Shown in pieces: positions 24,098 to 32,584 of a DNA stretch of 52,515 nt. The stretch covers positions 1 to 52,515 of the forward strand of contig CAYVUV010000023.1 of the NCBI GenBank assembly GCA_964455095.1. The letters are read 5' to 3'. Under the pieces are notes generated by a model. It ran no database searches and had not been told where the DNA came from. It was given only the letters and a program-made list of their open reading frames with translations. Source of the DNA: CAYVUV01 sp964455095 (GTDB lineage: Bacteria; Desulfobacterota; Binatia; HRBIN30; CADEER01). Positions within the stretch are counted from its first letter, which is position 1, and every line of letters starts with the position of its first letter. The position numbers were made by a program, and so were the translations under genes.

Positions 24098-25621
24098 ATG
24101 ACCACGCGCCGCTTTGCCTGCCATGCAGCGTTCGTCTGTGTGGCATTGCTCGCGACCAGTCACCTTGCCGGCGCGACCACTTTCGTCGCGATGAGCGACG
24201 CGGACCTCGCCGCGCACTCGGTCGCCGTGGTCATCGGTCGAGTGACCGCGATCGAGGCGGCCGCCAGTGCCGCGGGCGGGGACATTCACACCTACGTCTG
24301 GCTGAGCCCGAGTGAGGTGGTCGCTGGCGATCTGCCGCCGGGAGACGTGGTGCTGCGCGAGCTCGGCGGACAACTACCGGGCCGCCGCGAGTGGGTGTTC
24401 GGCAGCCCGGAGTACCGCGTCGGCGAGGACGTGTTGGTATTCGTCAGCGCGGCGCGCGACGGCACCCTGCGCACGACGGCGATGGCGCTGGGCAAGTATC
24501 GGGTCGATGCCGACCGGTACGGGCGGCTGATGGCACATCGCGGCCGCGCGCGACACGCCGCGGTGCTCGATCCGACGACGGGCCGGTTGAGCGATTCGCT
24601 GCCCGAGCGTCACGCCCCGGTGGCGCAGATCGCGAACGCCGCGCGCGCGGCGCTGCCACCATCGGCGCGACCCAACCGTTCGCGACTGCGCGCAATCCCC
24701 ATGGAGCTCGCCGACGCGGCCGAGCGCACCTCCCGCGCGGCGTTCACGCTGCTCGGACGCCCGTCGCGGTGGTTCGAGCCGGACGAGGGCCTCACGGTGT
24801 CGTTCTTCCTCGACCACTTCGGCGATCAGCGGCTCGGCCTGGACGCCAGTCGTGCCGCCGTCAACGATGCACTGGCCGTGTGGTCGGCCGTTCCGACCGC
24901 GAGCATTCTGCTCGGCGACGCGGGCCTGACTGAACCGGCCCCGTTCGGTGGCTGCCCGGACGACAACCGCATCGTCTTCAATGACCCGTTCGACGAAATC
25001 GTCGACCCCGGCGGCTGCATGGGCGTCCTCGCGGTGGGCGGTTTCTGCACTTCGGACGAGACCCGCAGAGTCGGCGAAAAGACCTACAAGCGCATCATCA
25101 CGGGCAAGGTCACGTTCAACAACGGATGGTCGGACTGTGCGCTGTGGACACCCTGCAACGTCGCCCAGGTGGCCACGCACGAGATCGGCCATACCATCGG
25201 CTTCGGCCACTCCGCCGACGAGAACGCCATCATGGCCGCGCGCGCGCGCTTCGACGGCCGGTGCGCGAGCCTGTCGCCCGACGATGTCAATGCCGTCAAC
25301 TTGGTCTACCCACTGATCGAACCGCCGTCCCCGACACCGAGCTTCACTCCGGCCGTGACTCCGACACGCACCGCGACCAAGGCGACGCCGACACGGACGC
25401 GCACCGGCACGCGGACTCGAACCGGGACCCCGACCCGCCGCGGGGCCGCCACCCCGACGGCGACGCTGTCCCCGTCGGCGACGCAGTCTCCGACGGGAAC
25501 GGCAACGCCGATTCCGCCAACGGCTTCCCCGACTCCGACGGCGACGAAGCCGCCCTCCTGGCCGCCCTCGGGCAATTGGCTTCAGGCGCTGCTCGCGGCG
25601 CTCCAACAGATCGACCGCTAG
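24098..25621 (+). CDS. Secreted matrixin-like zinc metalloprotease with Thr/Pro-rich tail
   Basis: The protein has 507 residues. The signal peptide is about 1-27 (CVALLATSHLAGA). A conserved N-terminal region starts at TTFVAMSDADLAAHS. The metzincin zinc motif HEIGHTIGFGH is at residues 361-371 (H361, H365 and H371 ligands, E362 catalytic), followed by a Met-turn candidate in ENAIMAARA. Cysteines around it (CPDDN, CMGV, CTSDE, CALWTPC) suggest disulfides and an extracellular site. The C-terminus, about 408-488, is a repetitive PT/TRT linker with no anchor after it. It is a close paralogue of the gene at 25932, sharing almost the whole N-terminal 400 residues. Substrate unknown. Confidence 0.8.
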   Translation: MTTRRFACHAAFVCVALLATSHLAGATTFVAMSDADLAAHSVAVVIGRVTAIEAAASAAGGDIHTYVWLSPSEVVAGDLPPGDVVLRELGGQLPGRREWVFGSPEYRVGEDVLVFVSAARDGTLRTTAMALGKYRVDADRYGRLMAHRGRARHAAVLDPTTGRLSDSLPERHAPVAQIANAARAALPPSARPNRSRLRAIPMELADAAERTSRAAFTLLGRPSRWFEPDEGLTVSFFLDHFGDQRLGLDASRAAVNDALAVWSAVPTASILLGDAGLTEPAPFGGCPDDNRIVFNDPFDEIVDPGGCMGVLAVGGFCTSDETRRVGEKTYKRIITGKVTFNNGWSDCALWTPCNVAQVATHEIGHTIGFGHSADENAIMAARARFDGRCASLSPDDVNAVNLVYPLIEPPSPTPSFTPAVTPTRTATKATPTRTRTGTRTRTGTPTRRGAATPTATLSPSATQSPTGTATPIPPTASPTPTATKPPSWPPSGNWLQALLAALQQIDR

Positions 25622-25931
25622 TCAGGCGGCTCAGTCGCCTGAAGCCGGTCCCTGTCAGCTGACTGTCGGGACGCCCTTCTTCAATGCGGGGTGACGGTGG
25701 CTTTGTCATGCCCTGCGGCAGACGATCTGACCAGTCATTTGCCCAGCCTTCTGCACGCCCTCAGGATCGTGCCAACCGGGCGCACGTCGGGAAAAATTCC
25801 ATATCCTTGGCTTCGCCAAAGATCTGACACCGCGTCCAAGCGGGGAATGCGACTTCCAATGCGCGAGGGAGCTTTGGCACGACTGGCATGTCGCTCGCTC
25901 TACGACATCCCCCAGAGGACGACGAAACAGA
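25622..25931. other. Intergenic gap between the two metalloprotease genes
   Basis: A seven-bp hairpin TCAGGCG/CGCCTGA (25622-25642) follows directly on the first gene's stop but has no T run, so it is at best a weak terminator. The rest holds no convincing gene. One sigma-54-like match, TGGCATG then TCGC then TCGC, lies at 25882-25896 with the invariant GG and GC ten bases apart, about 36 bases before the next ATG. With only this partial match it could be chance. Confidence 0.4.
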
Positions 25932-28493
25932 ATGCCTACGAAGAAGTTCATCTCTGGTTTGGGAATCGCGACCGCAATCGCCTTCGGAGTTTGTCGCCCC
26001 GCCATAGCGACGACGTTCGTCAGGCTGTCCGATCAAGAGCTCACCGCGCAGTCCACAGCCGTCGTCCTGGGCTCGGTGACGGAGATCGAAGCAGCCGCTG
26101 ACGAAGCCACCGGCGCGATCAGCACCTATGTCCACATCGATCCCGACCATGTCATTGTCGGCGACCTGCCGGTCGGCGAAATCGTCCTGCGCGAAGCCGG
26201 TGGCCGTCTGCGCGGCCGCAGCGAGTGGATGTTCGGCTCCCCCGAATACCGACTGGGCGAAGAGGTCCTGGTGTTCCTCGATCAGAACCCCGACGGCACG
26301 TTGCGCACGACCTCCATGGCAATGGGCAAGTTCACGGTCGAGTCCCACGCCGACGGTCTGACGACCGTCGCGCGCGATCTCGGCGAGGAAGTCGCGGTGC
26401 TCGATCCGGCGACTGGGAGCGTGTCGACGGACCATGCCCCGGAGATTTACGAGCTCACGTCATTCATCGCCCGTCTGGAAGCGAACGGCCCGCGGACGGG
26501 ACATACGCTCCGCACCGGTCGCCCAGTGCGCGTCCTGCCGCCCGAGCTGAGCACGGCTACGATGCGCGAACAGCGCGCCTCGTTCACCTACCTCGGCACT
26601 CCGTCGCGCTGGTTCGAGCCCGACACTGGCGTTCCGATCGCGTACACCATCGACGGCACCGGAGACGTAGGCCTCGGTCCGGTGGTCTCGCGCGCCGCGA
26701 TGAACGCCGCCTTCGCGGCGTGGTCGAGTGTCGCGTCCTCCGCTCTCGCTCTCGCCGACGGCGGCACTTCCGAGCCGATGGCGTATGCGGGGTGCAGCGG
26801 CGGCAACCGCATCACCTTCAACGATCCCTTCAACGAGATCACCGATCCCGCCAACTGCGGCGGCGTGCTCGCCATCGGCGGCTACTGCACGTCGAGCGAG
26901 ACGACGAACGTGAACGGGACAACGTTCAAGCGCATCCGCGTCGGCAAGGTCACCTTCAACAACGGTTGGTCCAACTGCCCGGGATGGAATCAGTGCAATC
27001 TGTCCGAGGTGGCGACGCACGAGCTCGGCCACACGATCGGCCTTGGCCACGCGACGGACCTCACGGCGACCATGTCCGCCACGGCCCACTTCGACGGCCG
27101 TTGCGCGAGCTTGAAGGCCGACGACACCAGCGCCGCCCAGTTCATCTACCCCGGTAGCACCGCTCCAACGGTGACGTTCACCGCCACCCCCACTCCGCAG
27201 AATACCGCCACACCGACATGGACGCGGACGTCCACGTCGACGCCGACCAACACCGCAACCCGCACCGCGACGCCGACATCGACGCCGACTCCCACACGCA
27301 CACCGACCGCGACCGCCGCGCCGGCCACGCAGACTCCGACCCGCACGCCGACCTTCACCAAGACGGTGCCGGCGACCGCGACCCGCACGGTCCCGCCGAC
27401 CGCCACGTTCACTGCGCCGCCCACCGCGACCAACACCGTGCCACCGACGGCCACGTTCACCGTACCGCCGACAGCGACGCACACGGAGTCGCCGACCGCG
27501 ACGCCCACGACCGACATGCCGAACCACGCCATCAACGGCCGGATTCGCTACTACAGCAACAGCCAGGGTGTGCCCGATGTGACCGTGCGTCTGCACGGCT
27601 CGACCGATGAGAGCACGCTGACCTCGGAGAGCGGCGCTTACGCGTTCACAGCCGTGGACTCAGGCAGCTGGGAAGTGGCCCCTGAAAGACACGCGCAAGA
27701 CGACCGGGCCGTCACCTCCCTCGATGCCGCCTACGTGTTGCAGGCGGTGGTCGGCTTCCGGACCTTCAGCGCCATGCAGCAGGTCGCCTGCGATGTCACC
27801 GGTGACGGGCGAGTGAGCTCGCTCGACGCCGCGCGCATCCTGCAGTTCAGTGTCGGCGCGCTCCCGCGTCTGCCGATCGCTGACGCCTGTAATTCGGACT
27901 GGGCCTTTGTGCCGTCACCGCAGGAGAGCACGGCGAACCAGCAGCTGGTTCAGCCCGGCCTCAGCGGTGATTCGTGCCAGCTCGGCAAGATCATGTTGGA
28001 CCCCCTGGCCGCGGAAGCCGCCGATCAGAACTTCAACGCACTGCTCTTCGGCGATTGCACCGGCAACTGGCGCCCGACCACGGCCGGGCAGACTGCCAGC
28101 GCGGTGCGCGGCGGCGACGAGCCGGTCCTTCGCGTCGGCCGGCCGGTGCGCTCCAGCGCTGGCCGGGTTCGCGTCCCGCTCTACGTGCGGGCGTCATCGA
28201 CCTTCAACGCGCTCGATGCTCGCATCACGTACGACGCCACGCAGCTGCGTTTCGTCGACGCCATCCGGCGCAAGCCCGCCCAGCAGGCAGTGCTGAGCCT
28301 CGATGGCGGCTCGGCCGGACAGCTTGGGCTGGCGCTCGCCAGCGCCGAGCCAATCAAGGGCAATGGCGGCGCGCTGGTCGTGCTCGAGTTCGACGCAATT
28401 GGCGACGCGCGCGCGCTGCCGGCGCTCAGTGCAACCGGCGTCACGATCGACGAGCAGCCCGCCGCGGTCAACGCCCGCTCGGCGCGACGCTAG
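25932..28493 (+). CDS. Secreted matrixin-like metalloprotease with dockerin-like and cohesin-like modules
   Basis: The protein has 853 residues. The signal peptide is about 1-25. The protease region parallels the upstream paralogue, with zinc motif HELGHTIGLGH at residues 363-373. A Thr/Pro-rich linker of TPT/PPT repeats spans about 413-530. A carboxypeptidase-regulatory/CNA-B-like beta domain follows (about 530-585, NGRIRYYSNSQGVPDVTVRL). A dockerin-like pair of helices comes next (about 590-650): the second half CDVTGDGRVSSLDAARILQ keeps the calcium-loop Asp/Asn pattern, while the first, DDRAVTSLDAAYVLQAVVG, lacks part of it. The last 120 residues (about 728-850) resemble a cohesin fold (VRVPLYVRA, LDARITYDATQLRFV, GALVVLEFDAIG). 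Extracellular; substrate unknown. Confidence 0.78.
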   Translation: MPTKKFISGLGIATAIAFGVCRPAIATTFVRLSDQELTAQSTAVVLGSVTEIEAAADEATGAISTYVHIDPDHVIVGDLPVGEIVLREAGGRLRGRSEWMFGSPEYRLGEEVLVFLDQNPDGTLRTTSMAMGKFTVESHADGLTTVARDLGEEVAVLDPATGSVSTDHAPEIYELTSFIARLEANGPRTGHTLRTGRPVRVLPPELSTATMREQRASFTYLGTPSRWFEPDTGVPIAYTIDGTGDVGLGPVVSRAAMNAAFAAWSSVASSALALADGGTSEPMAYAGCSGGNRITFNDPFNEITDPANCGGVLAIGGYCTSSETTNVNGTTFKRIRVGKVTFNNGWSNCPGWNQCNLSEVATHELGHTIGLGHATDLTATMSATAHFDGRCASLKADDTSAAQFIYPGSTAPTVTFTATPTPQNTATPTWTRTSTSTPTNTATRTATPTSTPTPTRTPTATAAPATQTPTRTPTFTKTVPATATRTVPPTATFTAPPTATNTVPPTATFTVPPTATHTESPTATPTTDMPNHAINGRIRYYSNSQGVPDVTVRLHGSTDESTLTSESGAYAFTAVDSGSWEVAPERHAQDDRAVTSLDAAYVLQAVVGFRTFSAMQQVACDVTGDGRVSSLDAARILQFSVGALPRLPIADACNSDWAFVPSPQESTANQQLVQPGLSGDSCQLGKIMLDPLAAEAADQNFNALLFGDCTGNWRPTTAGQTASAVRGGDEPVLRVGRPVRSSAGRVRVPLYVRASSTFNALDARITYDATQLRFVDAIRRKPAQQAVLSLDGGSAGQLGLALASAEPIKGNGGALVVLEFDAIGDARALPALSATGVTIDEQPAAVNARSARR

Positions 28494-28495
28494 CC

Positions 28496-28891
28496 TCAGC
28501 GAACCGTCACCACGACGCGGCGCTGCTTCGGCCCATCGAGGTCGACCAACATGATCGCCTGCCAGGTCCCGAGCAACAGGCGGCTGTCGCGCACCGGGAC
28601 CGTCTCGCTCGGCCCCAGCAGCGCCGCCTTGATGTGCGCCGCCCCGTTGTGATCGATCTTGTCGTGGCGCCACACGCCTTCCGGAACCAACCGACTCAAC
28701 GCCTCGAGCAAATCGACCCCAATGTTGGGGTCGTCGTTCTCGTTGATCACCACCGCCGCGGTCGCGTGTGGGACGTAGACGCAGCACAGCCCTTCGGCCA
28801 CTCCCGATTCAGCCACAATCGCCGCCACCTGCGCGGTGAGGTCGAGGACCTCATTCGGGTGGCGCGTCGAGACCGTCAGCTCCCGCTGCAT
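28496..28891 (-). CDS. YjbQ/UPF0047 family protein
   Basis: The 131 residues match this short, widely conserved family. Marks include an N-terminal strand QRELTVSTRHPNEVLDLT, the core CCVYVPHATAAVVINENDDPNIGVDLLEALSRL, GAAHIKAALLGPSETVPV, and a C-terminal GTWQAIMLVDLDGPKQRRVVV. The His in PHATAA and the His in GAAHIKA are the conserved putative active-site residues. Some members have been reported to complement thiamine-phosphate synthase mutants; the physiological role is unclear. I start at the ATG at 28891, directly before the conserved strand. It is the last gene of the leftward group after the SDR, 19 bases downstream. Confidence 0.9.
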   Translation of the reverse strand: MQRELTVSTRHPNEVLDLTAQVAAIVAESGVAEGLCCVYVPHATAAVVINENDDPNIGVDLLEALSRLVPEGVWRHDKIDHNGAAHIKAALLGPSETVPVRDSRLLLGTWQAIMLVDLDGPKQRRVVVTVR

Positions 28892-28910
28892 TCCCCACCC
28901 CCGAGGCCAC

Positions 28911-29660
28911 TCACATCCACGCCCCGCCATCGACGCGCAGGATCTTTCCGGTGATGAAGCTGGCGTCGTCGCTGGCCAGGTAGACGGCCGCTCGTCCGAT
29001 ATCCTCCGGGCGACCGGCGCGGCCGAGCGGGATGCTGCTCATCAACGCGTCGCCGTAGAACTTGATCATCCGTTCGCCCATGTCGGTCTCGATCAGACCG
29101 GGCGCGATGCAGTTCACCCGCACACCGGCGGGTGCGCACTCGCGCGCCAGCGTCTTGGTCAGCGCGTTCACGCCCGCCTTGGCGACGTAGTACGGCGCAC
29201 CCAGCGGCCCGCACATATCCGCTCCCACGGACGAGATCAGGATAATCGTACCGCGACCGCGGTCGACGAGGTGTTTCGCCGTCGCCTTGCACGTGTAGAA
29301 GGCGCCGTGCAGGTCGACGCCGATCACCTTGTGCCAGTGCTCGACGTCCATGTCCCAGACCGACTGCACGCGCGAGGCGACCCCGGAGTTGGCGACGACG
29401 ATGTCGAGCTGACCAAATTGAGCCAACACCTGTTCGGCCATGCGCTGCACGGCCGGCCACTCGGCCACGTCGGCCTGCACGGTCATCGCCTCCACGCCGC
29501 ATGCTCGGATGGCGTCCGCGGTCGCCCGCGCCGCCGCTTCGTCGCGCCGGTAGTTCACAGCCACGTTGGCACCTTCGCGGGCGAGCTCGAGCGCAATGCC
29601 GCGGCCGATCCCGCGCGATGCGCCGGTGACCAACGCGAACTGTCCGTTCAGCTTGCCCAT
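28911..29660 (-). CDS. SDR-family oxidoreductase (FabG-like)
   Basis: A 249-residue classical short-chain dehydrogenase. The NADP-binding motif is TGASRGIGRG (13-22), with NAG replaced by NSG (VVANSG). The catalytic Ser lies in ISSVGADM and the Tyr-x3-Lys pair in YYVAKAG. The ending ITGKILRVDGGAWM is the FabG-type C-terminus. The closest role by motif is 3-oxoacyl-ACP reductase, but SDR substrate calls from sequence alone are unreliable and no other fatty-acid gene is nearby. The ATG at 29660 has GAGAGGATC upstream. It lies in a leftward group with the rhomboid and YjbQ genes. Confidence 0.85.
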   Translation of the reverse strand: MGKLNGQFALVTGASRGIGRGIALELAREGANVAVNYRRDEAAARATADAIRACGVEAMTVQADVAEWPAVQRMAEQVLAQFGQLDIVVANSGVASRVQSVWDMDVEHWHKVIGVDLHGAFYTCKATAKHLVDRGRGTIILISSVGADMCGPLGAPYYVAKAGVNALTKTLARECAPAGVRVNCIAPGLIETDMGERMIKFYGDALMSSIPLGRAGRPEDIGRAAVYLASDDASFITGKILRVDGGAWM

Positions 29661-29738
29661 GCTTCGATCCTCTCCGGCCTGCGGTGGCGCGACTTCTAGT
29701 CGAATGACGTCGGGCTCACAAGCCACGCGGTGCGAGGC

Positions 29739-30935
29739 TCAGTGCAGCGCCCGGCGCCCGAACGGCTGCTTCTGGCGCGCGGTCAATTCCGCCAGCGCGG
29801 TGCGGATGCGCGCCGCCAGCTCCGGTGACGGGTCGAGGTCCAACGCGTCGAGAAAATGCTGATACGCCGCCGTCGCCTGGCCGAACGACTCGAGCTGCAA
29901 GACGCCCGCGCCGTAGTGCGCCTCGGCGGCGCCCGCCTCGTGCGGGTAGGCGCGCAATACGCGGAGGTAGACCGTCAACGCGGCGCGGTCGTGTCCGTTG
30001 CGGTGCAGCCAATCAGCCAGCGCCAACAACTCCGCGGGCGCCAGCAGCGCCCGGGTCGCCTCGGGGGGCATTGCGAAGTACGCGGCTGCCGCCTCGGCAA
30101 AGCGACCGGCGGCGAGCATCTCGCGCAGGTCCTGCGCCGGCGCGGCCGCCGGGGGTGGGCCGCCGACGCCGGGCCGGAACTCCGACGGACGCGCCGCCAC
30201 CAGGCGCCGATCCATCCACCACGCGATGGTCAAGCCGGCGAAGAACCCTCCGATGTGAGCCCCGTGCGCGACCCCACCATCGCCGCGCGCAAGGAGAAAG
30301 GGCAAGAGGTTGTCGGCCACCACGTAGAAGCCGAGCAGCAGCCGCGCCGGCACGGTGATGACATCGACCATGAATGGAAAGAAGAAGAACAGCAGGCGCA
30401 CCTGGTTGCGCGGAAACCACAGGAAGTAGAATCCCAGCACACCCGAGATGGCGCCCGAAGCACCGACCAGGGGCAACGGCGAGTTCGGCGCAAAGACGGT
30501 GTGGAACAGCGTCGCCGCGACGCCGGTCGCGAGATAGGCCGCGGCGTAGCGCAACGAGCCAAGACGGTGCTCGACGTTGTCGCCGTAGATCCAGAGGAAC
30601 AGCATGTTGCCGGCCAGGTGCGCGAAGCCAGCGTGCAAGAACAGCGAGAAGAACAGATCGGCGATGCTCGGTGCTATCGGTCGGAAGCCGTGGTGGAAGA
30701 CGAACAAATCGTAAGCCGAGGTCTGGGCGAGAATCTCCTCGAAGCCCACGGGCCGCGGCAGCGCGCGCGCCACCAGGTTGAGGTACTCGGCGAGGGCCGG
30801 GTCCGCTGGATCGGGCGCCACCCCGCTCAGCGGCAGCGCAATCAGCAAGTAGGCGCCAACATTGAGTGCCAGCAGCGCGTAGGTGACAAACGGGATACCG
30901 CGCGGGTTCGGCTCGTCGCCCAGGGGCAGGATCAC
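29739..30935 (-). CDS. Rhomboid-family intramembrane serine protease with C-terminal helical/TPR-like tail
   Basis: The 398 residues have six or seven membrane helices in the first 240. The catalytic dyad is clear: Ser in GASG at residue 160 and His at 227 in HGAHIGGFFAG. The oxyanion and L1-loop features HAGFAHLAGNMLFLWIYGD (N110) are also present. A large first loop, about 38-80, is enriched in Pro/Asp. The C-terminal 130 residues form a soluble tail with TPR-like helices (LLALADWLHRNGHDRAALTVY). It starts at GTG 30935, 54 bases after the LexA-like gene. Substrate unknown; cleavage of membrane proteins at the inner membrane is expected. Confidence 0.9.
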   Translation of the reverse strand: MILPLGDEPNPRGIPFVTYALLALNVGAYLLIALPLSGVAPDPADPALAEYLNLVARALPRPVGFEEILAQTSAYDLFVFHHGFRPIAPSIADLFFSLFLHAGFAHLAGNMLFLWIYGDNVEHRLGSLRYAAAYLATGVAATLFHTVFAPNSPLPLVGASGAISGVLGFYFLWFPRNQVRLLFFFFPFMVDVITVPARLLLGFYVVADNLLPFLLARGDGGVAHGAHIGGFFAGLTIAWWMDRRLVAARPSEFRPGVGGPPPAAAPAQDLREMLAAGRFAEAAAAYFAMPPEATRALLAPAELLALADWLHRNGHDRAALTVYLRVLRAYPHEAGAAEAHYGAGVLQLESFGQATAAYQHFLDALDLDPSPELAARIRTALAELTARQKQPFGRRALH

Positions 30936-30989
30936 CGCCCGAAGCTACCACCTGCCGCTTGCGCTGGCCACGTCGCGCGGCACCCGCCG

Positions 30990-31772
30990 TCAGTGCAGGA
31001 TCAGATCGGGCAGCGTCAACGCGCGCGCCGCGAGAAAGCGGTCCAGGCGCTGCATGACCCGACTGGCGTCTTGGATCAGGGCGCGCCGCAGACTGGGCTT
31101 ACTGGTGCGCGCGCACCAATCGCGCAGCGCCTGGAGATCGCGCACCAGCTCGACCATGCGCGCCCGGTCGCGATCGCCGAGCCGCCCCTGCGGGTCGTCG
31201 AGCACGCCTTTCGAACGCGTCAAATGGGCATCGATGGCATTGAGCCCCAGATCGAGCGTAGTGTCGTCAGCCGGGGGCCGCCGTTCCGGCTTCGTTGGGA
31301 GCCGCGGCGGCGTGGGCGATTCGGTGCGCCGGGCCTTCGCCTCGCCAGCGCGGCTGAAGCCGTACTTGCGCAGCACACCCACTACGGCCCCGAGGATCCG
31401 CACCTGCTCGCCGCGCACCACCAGGGGCAGCATCTCGGCGTTCGCCGGCTGCAGGCGAATCTGCCCGCCGGCCTCGCGGTACAACTTCTTTACGGTGACC
31501 CGACCGTCGACCTCCGCCACCACGGTGCGGCCGTTATCCGCCGTGGCACACGGTTCGACGATCAGGTAATCGCCGTCGCGAATTCCCGCCTCGACCATCG
31601 ACTGCCCGCGCACGCGCAGGGCAAACACCTTGCGCCCATTCCAGAGCGACTCCGGCACATCCAGGCTCTCCTCGACGGAGAAGACATCCAACGGCTGCCC
31701 CGCCGCCACATCTCCCAAGAGCGGAATGCGGGTCATTCCTTCGATTTCCCACTGCCCGACCATGGTGTCCAT
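30990..31772 (-). CDS. LexA-type self-cleaving peptidase lacking the DNA-binding domain
   Basis: The 260 residues have the S24/LexA catalytic domain almost at the N-terminus. The cleavage site is Ala24-Gly25 (GDVAAGQPLD). The catalytic Ser58 lies in RVRGQSMVEAG and the Lys95 in VDGRVTVKKLYR, the LexA pattern. The winged-helix domain that normally precedes it is absent: only 24 residues come before the cleavage site. The start is firm, because AGGAGGCGAAA precedes the ATG at 31772 and the frame upstream holds operator-like repeats. After about residue 130 comes a Pro-rich linker and a helical domain of about 110 residues that I do not recognise. It could be an UmuD-like polymerase subunit, an S24 sensor, or a partner of another repressor. 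Confidence 0.8.
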   Translation of the reverse strand: MDTMVGQWEIEGMTRIPLLGDVAAGQPLDVFSVEESLDVPESLWNGRKVFALRVRGQSMVEAGIRDGDYLIVEPCATADNGRTVVAEVDGRVTVKKLYREAGGQIRLQPANAEMLPLVVRGEQVRILGAVVGVLRKYGFSRAGEAKARRTESPTPPRLPTKPERRPPADDTTLDLGLNAIDAHLTRSKGVLDDPQGRLGDRDRARMVELVRDLQALRDWCARTSKPSLRRALIQDASRVMQRLDRFLAARALTLPDLILH

Positions 31773-31803
31773 TTTCGCCTCCTGTTCTCCAAGCCTTACC
31801 TCT

Positions 31804-31827
31804 TTCGCAAGGCGAAAACAAGGCGAA
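31804..31827. promoter_or_regulatory. Operator-like repeats upstream of the LexA-like gene
   Basis: CAAGGCGAA occurs twice, 11 bases apart (31808-31816 and 31819-31827). The first copy lies in a perfect dyad TTCGC-AAG-GCGAA (31804-31816). On the minus strand the repeats overlap a possible promoter (TTGTTT, 17 bases, TAAGGC). One-helical-turn spacing suggests a dimeric repressor. It is not a LexA box that I recognise. Confidence 0.4.
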
Positions 31828-31874
31828 GACAGGCTCAAGAAAGATGGCCTCGGATGGGGCGGGGGCTCGTCTGG

Positions 31875-32273
31875 TCAGCGCTTGCGCGAGACGAGCTCGA
31901 TCATCGTGCCGTGCGCGGCGTCCGGGTGGAGGTACTGCACGCGCATGTCCTCGCCCTCGCGCAGGCCATTGACCAGCGGCACACCGGCCGCGCGCAAGCG
32001 CGCCGCCTCCGCGTCCACGTCGTCGACCCGCAGGGCGACGTGATAGATGCCGGGATGGCGGTGCGGCATGAACTGCATCATCGTCTGCTCGGGGTCGCGC
32101 GCCTCGATGAGCTCGAGCTCGGCATCGCCGACGGCGATGCAGACGCGCCGAATGGGCGGATCGTCGCGGGTTTGAATAGGGCCGGCGGACAGCCCGAGTG
32201 TCTCGGTGTAGAAACGCAGCGCGGCCTCGAGGTCCTCGACCAGGATCCCGACGTGGTCGATGCGCAGCGTCAC
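31875..32273 (-). CDS. Methylmalonyl-CoA epimerase-like VOC protein
   Basis: A 132-residue vicinal-oxygen-chelate fold. The signature is RIDHVGILVEDLEAALRFY at the N-terminus (metal His), ELELIEAR, the second half GIYHVALRVDDVDAEAARL, then AHGTMIELVSRK with the metal-binding Glu. These positions match methylmalonyl-CoA epimerase, which joins propionyl-CoA breakdown to succinyl-CoA. No mutase or carboxylase subunit is nearby, so a glyoxalase-type role is not excluded. The GTG start overlaps the preceding stop by four bases (GTGA), so it is translationally coupled to the small membrane protein. Confidence 0.8.
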   Translation of the reverse strand: MTLRIDHVGILVEDLEAALRFYTETLGLSAGPIQTRDDPPIRRVCIAVGDAELELIEARDPEQTMMQFMPHRHPGIYHVALRVDDVDAEAARLRAAGVPLVNGLREGEDMRVQYLHPDAAHGTMIELVSRKR

Positions 32274-32572
32274 GTGTCACCTCGGGGTGGCTCGCTCGCC
32301 ACCTGGCGCGCCGCGAGCCGTCCGACGAGCAGCAGCGTGGTGCCGTTGATCGCGAGCAGGGCACCGCATACGGCCCCGGCGATGAGGAACACATGCAGCG
32401 TGAAGGCGGCGAAGTACTGCCCTTCGTACATGACGTTGCCGGGATTGCGATCGCGCAGCAGGGCGGCCTTATCGAAGCGCTCGTCGCGCAGGGCGAAGGT
32501 CGAGAACCCGACCACGGCCGCAAGGCCGGCGCCGAGCAGTACCATTCCCAGGATCTTGGAGAAGCGGGACAT
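32270..32572 (-). CDS. Small two-span membrane protein of unknown function (100 aa)
   Basis: Two hydrophobic helices are visible, about 7-26 (ILGMVLLGAGLAAVVGFSTF) and 55-82 (FTLHVFLIAGAVCGALLAIN), joined by a polar loop RDERFDKAALLRDRNPGNV and ending in a basic, polar tail. It sits between the ArgA-like gene (12 bases upstream) and the VOC epimerase gene (four-base overlap), so it is part of that transcript. I recognise no family. Confidence 0.7.
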   Translation of the reverse strand: MSRFSKILGMVLLGAGLAAVVGFSTFALRDERFDKAALLRDRNPGNVMYEGQYFAAFTLHVFLIAGAVCGALLAINGTTLLLVGRLAARQVASEPPRGDT

Positions 32573-32584
32573 GGGTCTCGACCG

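Noticed and set aside
27180..27520. Repetitive DNA (ACC/CCG/GAC-rich) read as a tandem repeat or CRISPR-like array
   Set aside because: The repetition follows codons for a Thr/Pro linker inside an open frame, with no fixed repeat unit or spacers.
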